Assembly (NCBI GenBank): GCA_020056205.1 | Contig: JAGVIF010000588.1 | Coordinates: 1 to 12,814, forward strand | Length of the DNA stretch: 12,814 nt | Direction: 5' to 3' | From: Lentisphaeria bacterium | GTDB taxonomy: Bacteria; Verrucomicrobiota; Lentisphaeria; Victivallales; GWF2-50-93 | Shown here: in pieces, positions 6,154-12,814 of the stretch | How positions within the stretch are numbered: position 1 is the stretch's first letter | Layout: the number at the start of each line of letters is the position of its first letter | Translations under genes and position numbers: made by a program | The notes under the pieces: model-generated | What the model was told of the DNA's origin: nothing | Seen by the model: only the letters and a program-made list of their open reading frames with translations | Database searches by the model: none

Positions 6154-7627
6154 CTTCAGTTCTCTCTGTTTTTCGGATATTCAGGAATTTCCTACCTTGA
6201 GCATAAGCCTGAATCTGCCATGGAGTCTCCCGCGGACAGGCATGTGAATAGGCCTTGTTCATAGCATCTTTGATTTTATCTCTCCATTCGCCGTCAAGCG
6301 GCTGGGTGTCATCCGTCGCAGTATCAACCAAAGTCTTGTATGTGCTATCGAGGATTGACCAGTACATGGGTTGTGCTTTAGCATTAATTGCCTTCTTTTC
6401 CAGATCAAGGGACTTGCAATATTTGCAATATGAAGATACTGAGGTTGACAATGAGGTGGAGCCATTGTTTGACAATTCTACGCCCTTTTGATATTTCGAT
6501 AGATTTGATTCACCAAAAATTGATACTGGAAGTGAAATGTTCCATTCGACCAAATCATTATTTTTAGCCTGGTCGGATTCGACACCGCCAACCCAAATGT
6601 CTACCGTGGCGTTGCCAAATCGCTCCTTGAATGTTGAGATGTTTTGCAGGCAGAGTGCGCCCCCTGCATTATTTGAAGCTTTGGCAATCACAAGCACAGA
6701 CCCGAGTTCCCGCCATACATGCTTGCTTGAATTGATTATCAATGATATCAATTCGTCTTTTTTTGTCCTGATGATTGTCGTTGAGTGTTCCCTGAAGGCG
6801 GGAATGCCTTCGAATTTAAAATTCTTGGGTGTCGGACTGAAAATACATTCATTCGACAAGGGTTTATCATCAAGCAAGATGAATCGAGAGAGCGGCGCGA
6901 GCCTGCCCAAGTATGTTCTTGAGGCATTTTCAAATTCTGAAGCTGAATTTGATTTCACTGGAAAATTGTCCCAAACCGGAGAACCAAATGAATAATTGGG
7001 TAGGGATGAAGTAAGAATGGATTTCGGGATGATATTAAAATGCAATGTTCTAAGCATGTTTTCAGAACGAATGAAAGTATGCGCTGATTTTACACAAGGG
7101 GCCGCATAAGTAGAGAAGTTAAGGGTTTCAGCCCCACAAATTCCTTGTCCTACCTTTCCGCCATTTGAAAAATTTAAAGCAGTCAGAATATTTAAGACTT
7201 TTTCAGGACTGTTTTGATGTCTTCCCTCCGGAACAGCTGAGTGATCGAATAAAACTGAATTGTTCCCGGACGACAAGCACAAGTTCAGTTTGTCTATGCT
7301 AGCCTTTTCGTTCGCTTTCAAATTTTTCACCTGCAGGAACGGTTTGTCTCCGTAGAGGTCGAATTTGTCCTTGCGTTCATTGAGGTATTTCAAGCTCTCA
7401 GGGATTATGCGGGATTCGCAGTTGAGCCAGTCTTCTTCGTCCTTCGGGCCGTCGAGAGCGGCCTGGGTGATGCAGATTAGAAATCGCATGACGGAGATAC
7501 GCTGAGGAGGATTTAGGACGAGGTCGCGGATATCAGAGGATTTCTCGTAAAGCTCTTTCAAGCTGACAAGTTCTTGTCTTCCGTCAGCAAAAACTACAGG
7601 CAGCCATTTGTCACCAATCAGATTCAT
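6137..7627 (-). CDS. casA: Cse1 (CasA/Cas8e), Cascade large subunit
   Basis: The 496-residue protein begins MNLIGDKWLPVVFADG, a typical Cse1 N terminus, and ends with the helical region PWQIQAYAQGRK. Cse1 recognises the PAM, helps unwind the target and recruits Cas3. Other family segments visible are NPPQRISVMRFLICITQAAL, FDLYGDKPFLQV (GDKPFLQ is common in Cse1) and LFDHSAVPEGRH. A Cys-X2-Cys pair (CKYC) occurs near residue 402. Length is normal. I chose ATG 7627 over an in-frame TTG at 7645 because AAGGAG (7640-7635) lies 7 nt before it. The start overlaps the cas3 end by 17 nt. Its TGA is in the same frame as the nuclease that follows, so a single read-through event would make a Cse1-nuclease fusion. 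Confidence 0.94.
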   Translation of the reverse strand: MNLIGDKWLPVVFADGRQELVSLKELYEKSSDIRDLVLNPPQRISVMRFLICITQAALDGPKDEEDWLNCESRIIPESLKYLNERKDKFDLYGDKPFLQVKNLKANEKASIDKLNLCLSSGNNSVLFDHSAVPEGRHQNSPEKVLNILTALNFSNGGKVGQGICGAETLNFSTYAAPCVKSAHTFIRSENMLRTLHFNIIPKSILTSSLPNYSFGSPVWDNFPVKSNSASEFENASRTYLGRLAPLSRFILLDDKPLSNECIFSPTPKNFKFEGIPAFREHSTTIIRTKKDELISLIINSSKHVWRELGSVLVIAKASNNAGGALCLQNISTFKERFGNATVDIWVGGVESDQAKNNDLVEWNISLPVSIFGESNLSKYQKGVELSNNGSTSLSTSVSSYCKYCKSLDLEKKAINAKAQPMYWSILDSTYKTLVDTATDDTQPLDGEWRDKIKDAMNKAYSHACPRETPWQIQAYAQGRKFLNIRKTERTEDEKED

Positions 7628-10154
7628 CGCCGAACTCCTTTTCAAAAGAAGTGTAATCTAATCCCTGTTGTACTGATTTTAAACTATTATTCCTAAAAAC
7701 ACCCTTTTCATTTGTATATCTGCGGCCGATGTCGGCATTATCAAACTTCAAGATTCCATCTTCGAGTACCAAGACAGCTATATTTCCGTAAAAATGCTTC
7801 TTGAGATATTCTGGTGTTCTTATTTCGTAATTTTTAAGGGCATAAGCCGGTATGGATACAATGTTCTTGTGAAGCATCTTGGTGACATTGAAGTTTCGCT
7901 CATATGCGGAAACTTTTACTGTATCTCCGCTTAAAAGTTCTATTTCAGCAGAGTCCCTGTTCGAGATAATATTCTTGACAATGAGACAATCCTTCTGAGG
8001 CATTTCGTTATATCTGGTCGTCGCCTTCTCCTCGTCATCCTTTCCTGCGGGGATGCCGCAGTTGGAAGATTGAAGTCCAGTAGCCATGTTGCGAAGCTCC
8101 AATTTTTTCTGTTCGAGGTCATCGAAAAGGTTTTTGACGAATTCAGGTTCATTCTTCTCATCTCTCTTATATGTTGTCTCCAGGATTTCTCTTATATCCG
8201 AGGGTATCTGGATTTTACTTAATGATTTCCAGGTCTGAAAGGTCTTCCACAAGACATAAGGAGCGTAAACTTTTGAACCGCAATTCTTGAAAATCTCCTT
8301 CAACTGCTTCTCGTCAGAGGCCGCGTCAATATTTTCAGAAATGATTACGGCTTCAGGGAGTTCACACCCACCGCGCTCACTATTATTCCGCTGATGCCTC
8401 CAAAGCCTTCCAATCCTTTGAAGGAGCATGTCGGAAGGAGCGATTTCAGTCATAAGAAAGTCGGAATCTATGTCAATGCTCTGCTCAAGAATCTGTGTTC
8501 CGACAAGTATACAGCCTTTTGGGCGATTCCCTTCTTTACCAAGTTTGTTTATCCATTCATCCTCAATTTCACGCCGTCTGAAGGCGGGGAACCTTGAATG
8601 AAGGAGGCCTGCCGGGAAAGGATTTCCTTTCATTGTTGCTTTGATTGCTGAATAGAATTCCTGGGATTTTGGAACAGTATTTGTCACAACGAGGACACAT
8701 TGGCCGGAAGATGCCCTCTCAACGGCAATCTCCGAAAGCTTCCTTATATCCTGTTTTTCAATAGTAATATTTATTGTTTTGGAATCAGAATATTCCGGGG
8801 CTGTGAAGAAGGAAGATGCATTTGTCTCAATGGAAATAAGAGGATAATCGTTGGACTCATTAGGAGTTGCGGTGGGCAGGAATGATTTCTTACGGTCCTT
8901 GGTCAAGGTTGCGGAGAGGATTATCACGGTGCAAGCGATTTCACGCAATGTTCTTACGAGTTCATCAAGAAGTATCCCTGTAAATGCATCGTAAGAATGG
9001 ACTTCGTCAAGGATGACTACTTTCCCGGAAAGGCCGAAGAGGCGGACAAAGAAATGCTTTACGCACAGTACGCCAAGCAGCGCCTGATCAATCGTTCCTA
9101 CACCGAACGGAGCGAGCAGGGATCTCTTCCTTGGATGGAACCAGCTGTTTCCCGTCTCGAACTCTTCCCCGCCTCCTAAGTTCAGCCAAGCAGAGCTATG
9201 TGCGAGAATCGCATTTTCCTTTTCCAATGACACCTTTTCCAGGAAGGATTGAACTCTTTCATGGATTTTATCGCTGGTAAGTTTAGTTGGAAGACCAAAG
9301 TAAAGTCCATTATTTTGCCCCGACGATATCAGCGTGTAGGCAGCATATAGAGCGGCTTCTGTTTTTCCAGCGCCCATAGGAGCCTCAAGGATATACAATC
9401 CCGGTATCCTTACTGAATCGGCAAAGGATTTTTGAATTGAATTGGGTTCAAATCCGAATATTTCCTTGAAGGATAAATCCTGTTTAAGATTTGGTTTTCT
9501 CCATCCACAGGCATTAACCGCTTTTTCTGCTACTGCTTCTGCGTCCTCTTTCAAATCCGGATTAAAAAATGATTCATCCGATGCAATCCAGTCAGAAACG
9601 CAGACAAATCCGGAGAGTATATTTCTTTGAAGCTCGTCAATCTTGTGATCCGAGAATGAGCAAAACTTGCATTCCAATGCCTTGAGAAGCCTTTTACGTT
9701 CCTCAAACCATTTTTCTCCGCCGTAACAGGAATTAGGTTCATTGAAAACCTGAGTCCTACGTTCTCCGTGATGTGCACCTGCGATTTCCGCAAGCATGGC
9801 ATTCTTAAAAACTGATTTTATCGTCGCTTCGCTTACGACGGCGTGAGCTTCCTCGAAGCTTTTGTGCATCTCCGCAAGTTTTGGGCAGAGTTTTCTGACG
9901 TTTTCTATGGATATCTTCTTCTGAAATCCTGGCGACACTTTACCGATGTCGTGTATTGCGGCAAGCAATGGCAGGTTGTTTTTGGAGCTTTCGGCGGGAA
10001 GATATTTTTGCAGTATTCCTGCCACAAGCCCCGCATATAGACAATGTGAATACACATCTAAGGACTTTCCGTTTTTGAAAGTTTTACCAATGCAGTTTTC
10101 AAATCCGATGGCAGGGATTTCCTCATTGTTTGTATCTGAAGGAAACTTAGGCAT
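7611..10154 (-). CDS. cas3: Cas3, HD nuclease-helicase of type I CRISPR
   Basis: This 847-residue protein is recruited by target-bound Cascade and degrades the DNA strand while moving along it. The HD nuclease domain is N-terminal: H37 (YSHCLYAG), H68-D69 (AAIHDIGK), H128-H129 (GAHHGERR) and D188 (VSDWIASDE). The superfamily 2 helicase follows: Walker A APMGAGKT (258-265), DEVH (383-386), SAT (414-416), motif V GTQILEQSIDIDSD (552-565) and motif VI QRIGRLWRHQR (579-589). A C-terminal accessory domain completes the usual I-E length. The ATG at 10154 has no clear Shine-Dalgarno site upstream. It begins 39 nt after the mannosidase stop, on the same strand, so read-through transcription from that gene is possible. 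No lesion is visible. Confidence 0.97.
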   Translation of the reverse strand: MPKFPSDTNNEEIPAIGFENCIGKTFKNGKSLDVYSHCLYAGLVAGILQKYLPAESSKNNLPLLAAIHDIGKVSPGFQKKISIENVRKLCPKLAEMHKSFEEAHAVVSEATIKSVFKNAMLAEIAGAHHGERRTQVFNEPNSCYGGEKWFEERKRLLKALECKFCSFSDHKIDELQRNILSGFVCVSDWIASDESFFNPDLKEDAEAVAEKAVNACGWRKPNLKQDLSFKEIFGFEPNSIQKSFADSVRIPGLYILEAPMGAGKTEAALYAAYTLISSGQNNGLYFGLPTKLTSDKIHERVQSFLEKVSLEKENAILAHSSAWLNLGGGEEFETGNSWFHPRKRSLLAPFGVGTIDQALLGVLCVKHFFVRLFGLSGKVVILDEVHSYDAFTGILLDELVRTLREIACTVIILSATLTKDRKKSFLPTATPNESNDYPLISIETNASSFFTAPEYSDSKTINITIEKQDIRKLSEIAVERASSGQCVLVVTNTVPKSQEFYSAIKATMKGNPFPAGLLHSRFPAFRRREIEDEWINKLGKEGNRPKGCILVGTQILEQSIDIDSDFLMTEIAPSDMLLQRIGRLWRHQRNNSERGGCELPEAVIISENIDAASDEKQLKEIFKNCGSKVYAPYVLWKTFQTWKSLSKIQIPSDIREILETTYKRDEKNEPEFVKNLFDDLEQKKLELRNMATGLQSSNCGIPAGKDDEEKATTRYNEMPQKDCLIVKNIISNRDSAEIELLSGDTVKVSAYERNFNVTKMLHKNIVSIPAYALKNYEIRTPEYLKKHFYGNIAVLVLEDGILKFDNADIGRRYTNEKGVFRNNSLKSVQQGLDYTSFEKEFGDESDW
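7635..7640 (-). promoter_or_regulatory. Shine-Dalgarno site fixing the cse1 start
   Basis: AAGGAG on the minus strand lies 7 nt upstream of ATG 7627-7625, within the last codons of cas3. It argues against the in-frame TTG at 7645, which would leave this site inside the coding sequence. Confidence 0.75.
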
Positions 10155-10193
10155 TGTGCAGTGATTTAGTGTTTAAGCTTGTGGAGTATACTG

Positions 10194-12677
10194 CTACGGC
10201 GGGCTTGTTATTGATTCTTTTAATTCTTTTTTTTCGGGGTTAAAACGGAATGTCCTGAATTCCAGAGGATTAAATTTAAGTTTTTTGCTGAATCCGGCGA
10301 ACGGAAATTCCAGCGTTATTTCGGCGCTTATTCCGGCGGACTCGAAAAGCCTTACAATCAGATCTCCGCTTTTCTCCGCTTTTCTCGCGCTGACCAGTTG
10401 AACACTGCTTCCGCTTATTCTGCATAATTCGGATGATTTCTTTCCGGTTCCCGGCGGAAAAAAGGATAGAGCAAACGGTTTTTCATTTTTGACCAGAGCT
10501 TCTCTGTCCACAGATTCCATTCTTTTTCTCAAGTGTCCGGCGTTGAACCAGAAACGGAATAACCTTTCGCCCTGATCTATTCTCGGAGTAAAACGATCCT
10601 GCGGAACAATAGGCCTGTCAAGGATTGGATGTCCCGAATATGCCGGAGACCTTAAAAGAGAGAGCCTCAGATTTCCTTTTTCAAAACTCGACGCATATAT
10701 TCCGTCATTTATGCAGGAGAGAGAATGCGTATCGGAATTAACGGAAATCCACTTCTGGGAAACTGTTTCATCTCCGTTCGACGGAAGGACATGATATCCA
10801 AAAGCGGTCTGGCCAAGAAACTCGGCGCAGTTTATCAAAACAGGAATATTCAGCTTCAGAAACCGGTTTTTTTCGTTCCAGAACACGCGGGTTATCACCT
10901 CGAACTCTGTCCCTATTTTGGGGATTATATATTGCTGACATATCCTTGATGTCCTGAATGAGAGAACGGATTCCAGAATGGTTCTGACTTCACCGTCTTC
11001 AATCACGCGCGCGGGATCAAGCGTTTTCCTCTGAATTCCGCAGAATTTCGCGCATTCCGAAGGGTTGCTCAACTTGAAGACGCCGTCAATCCTGTCAAAT
11101 CTTTTCACCAGCATTCCCCAAGGATCTTCGTTGTCAATAAACACTGTCGGCTCAAAAGCTCCGGCGCCAATATATTTTATCCCGTCAACCGAGTAATATT
11201 CGACTAACCCTGTTTTCCTGTTTATTCCAATTTCCATTCTGCCGTTGCTTAATTTAAAAATTCCGTTTTTATTGTTGATATTGATGGCGGGACGCTTGCG
11301 CAGAAGATTCAGCCGGCACGTGAATCTATTCATGCAGGACGCTTTGAGTTCCGCGCGGAAAACTATTTTTTTGCGCCAGTCCAGATTGAGATTCGATGCT
11401 TCTTTTTCAACCTGAGCCGGAATTTTACTGCCGTCCGAATATACCTCGACATCCGTGAATTTATTTTCATTGCTCCAGTTCTGGTCCGGAAGCATGAATT
11501 CACAGTCAATTACTGCGTCAGTCCTGAACGGATGCGGATTATAGACCAACACGGGAATTTCGCCTTGCGCGGATTTTTCCTGTCATGACGCGAGGGCGAA
11601 GAAAGTCCTCGCCTTCACTCTGGAAATTTTTTCCAGCGCATGATCCATCAGCCGCAGAGCCATTTCCTCTACAGGCTGAATCGAGGAGCCGGGAAGAATG
11701 TCATGGAAACTTGCGGTGAGAAGATCATACTGGGCTTCGGAAAGTTCTGCCGCCGGATAATCAAGAAGCTTCTGGAAATATGCGGACGAGGCCATTTTTT
11801 CGGTCATATAAAGTTCATTTTCAAGAAGGCGGAACTTCTGTTTTATACGGATCATGGAACTGTAGCATCCAACCGCCCATGAATTCAGGTCTTCGCTGAA
11901 AGAAGGGATTTTTTTTCCTCCGTGTTTTTTTAAATCTGAAAAATAATTTTCGGGAGTCGAATGCAGGATTTCAATTTCATCTGATTTGTCCTGAATAAGT
12001 TTTTCTATGTCCGCAATATCCTTTCGCGAAGGGCCGCCGCCGTGATTTCCGACACCCCACAATATCATGTCTATCTTTTTACCAGGCTCCTTTTCGACAA
12101 TGCCCTTGATTTTTTCAGCGGCCTTCCCAAGACCGGAGTTGTATCCGCCTGTTATCCGCCTGCACAGCAATGATGTATTGTTGAACCCTTTCCATACAAA
12201 GACCTCGTCGGGGAGCTGGCAGTCGGTCTGCGACGGCCTGCAGAAAAGATATGAATCATATCCGCACTTGGCCATAATCTGAACAATTCCGCGGCTGTGC
12301 CCAAACGGATCGAAATTAATCGCCGTTTTTGCTTCAACCCCAAATTTTTCTCTGAAATAATTTTTTCCGGCGATTATATGCCGGATAAATGTTTCTCCGG
12401 AAGGCATATTGCAGTCAGGCTGAAGATACCAGCCGCCCATTATATGCCATTTCCCTTTTTTCACGAGTTTCTGAATTTTCGTAAAAAGAGACGGCTCGTA
12501 TTCCTCGACCCATTTATAAAGTATGGCCTCGTTGTGATTGAAAATAAAATTGCCGGATTCAAAACACAGCTCGACCGCTGTCCTGAAAGTTGAAACGGCC
12601 TCGGCGGCTCCCTCCTCCCACTCCCATAGCCAGACGGGGTCAATATGCGCATTGCATATAAGGTGAATTTTATTCAT
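10194..12677 (-). pseudogene. GH38 alpha-mannosidase, one frame interrupted by a single TGA
   Basis: The first part (12677-11583) has the GH38 catalytic domain: HIDPVWLWEWEEG (Zn ligands H11 and D13), the nucleophile D123 in NFDPFGHSRG, VGNHGGGPS (209-217) and FHDILPGSSI (324-333) in the helical middle domain. The second part (11582-10194) is the C-terminal beta region, starting PVLVYNPHPF. Both lie in the same frame, separated only by the TGA at 11585-11583 (codon 365), so the whole is 827 residues plus stop, a normal GH38 length. These enzymes trim alpha-mannosides; no signal peptide is seen, so it is probably cytoplasmic. The start is ATG 12677 because the protein then begins MNKIHLICNAHID; an in-frame TTG at 12701 is possible. 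The TGA falls at the linker between the domains. Reinitiation at GTG 11552 could in principle give two pieces, but no known GH38 is built that way to my knowledge. It ends in TAG. Confidence 0.9.
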
Positions 12678-12784
12678 TCGACATACCTGAGCCAATTGCA
12701 AAACTCAAAACCGACGCCGATGAAGGAGATTATGAAATTCAGACAAGCCACAAAACCGGAGGCATACCCAAAGCGGTATGTCGA
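12678..12784. repeat. Inverted repeat pair around the divergent start region, with a nested hairpin
   Basis: TCGACATACC (12678-12687), directly before the mannosidase ATG, is repeated in inverted form as GGTATGTCGA (12775-12784), 87 bp away. A further CATACC (12763-12768) pairs with the GGTATG inside that copy (12775-12780) across a 6-nt loop. These could be operator half-sites or an RNA structure, or chance. The pattern itself is certain; the role is unknown. Confidence 0.4.
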
Positions 12785-12814
12785 GGATTTTGCGGCGAAG
12801 TATGATTTCATAAG
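12720..12814 (+). CDS. Start of an unidentified gene, cut by the right edge
   Basis: An open frame runs from ATG 12720 (or 12732, in frame) to the end of the window and would encode about 31 residues, including MKFRQATKPEAYPKRY and VEDFAAKYDF. AAGGAG (12723-12728) lies just before the second ATG but only 3 nt away, a short spacing. It diverges from the mannosidase, leaving about 40 bp between the two starts. I do not recognise the product, and so short a frame could be chance. Confidence 0.35.
   Translation, partial: MKEIMKFRQATKPEAYPKRYVEDFAAKYDFI

Noticed and set aside
10185..10190. TATACT on the minus strand as a -10 element for a cas3 promoter.
   Set aside because: No acceptable -35 hexamer lies 16-18 bp upstream; the best is about 3 of 6 matches.
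1061..11582. A genome-wide code change with TAG or TGA as sense codons, to explain the interrupted cse2 and mannosidase.
   Set aside because: cas2 and the mannosidase end in TAG, and cas1, cas7, cse2, the nuclease, cse1 and cas3 end in TGA at natural family ends, often inside gene overlaps. Both codons act as stops here.

Overview
The window is a type I-E CRISPR-Cas locus read entirely on the minus strand, preceded upstream (higher coordinates) by an alpha-mannosidase gene. In transcription order it holds: a GH38 alpha-mannosidase, cas3, cse1 (casA/cas8e), a DUF1016 (YhcG-type) PD-(D/E)XK nuclease gene, cse2 (casB), cas6e, cas7e, cas5e, cas1, cas2, a short AT-rich leader with its own promoter, and a CRISPR array of 17 repeats (29 nt) that runs off the left edge. 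A short open frame on the plus strand starts near the right edge and is cut by it.

The organism cannot be fixed from the sequence. Moderate GC, Lys/Glu-rich proteins, a DUF1016 nuclease, a bacterial GH38 mannosidase and clear Shine-Dalgarno sites fit a Gram-negative anaerobe, perhaps of the PVC group (Lentisphaerota/Kiritimatiellota-like). This is a low-confidence guess.

The cas genes form one tightly packed operon. Most junctions overlap (cas3/cse1 17 nt, cse1/nuclease 17 nt, nuclease/cse2 ATGA, cse2/cas6e ATGA, cas7/cas5 8 nt, cas1/cas2 ATGA). The array is in the same orientation as cas2. Cas6e would cut each repeat after its hairpin to leave the 8-nt handle ATGGACCG. Cse1-Cse2-Cas7-Cas5-Cas6e would form Cascade, Cas3 would degrade the target, and Cas1-Cas2 would add spacers.

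Two things stand out. First, a nuclease gene outside the standard I-E set sits inside the operon between cse1 and cse2, overlapping both neighbours. Second, four genes are interrupted while the rest look intact. The nuclease frame opens straight from the cse1 TGA and has no start codon of its own; it joins a good ATG only through a -1 shift at A AAA AAC. cse2 is complete apart from two in-frame TAG codons. cas5 needs a one-base shift at a G run. The mannosidase has one in-frame TGA at a domain boundary. These may be decay, base-calling errors or recoding. Read-level checking of five positions would decide, because as written the locus would not make full-length Cse2 or Cas5.
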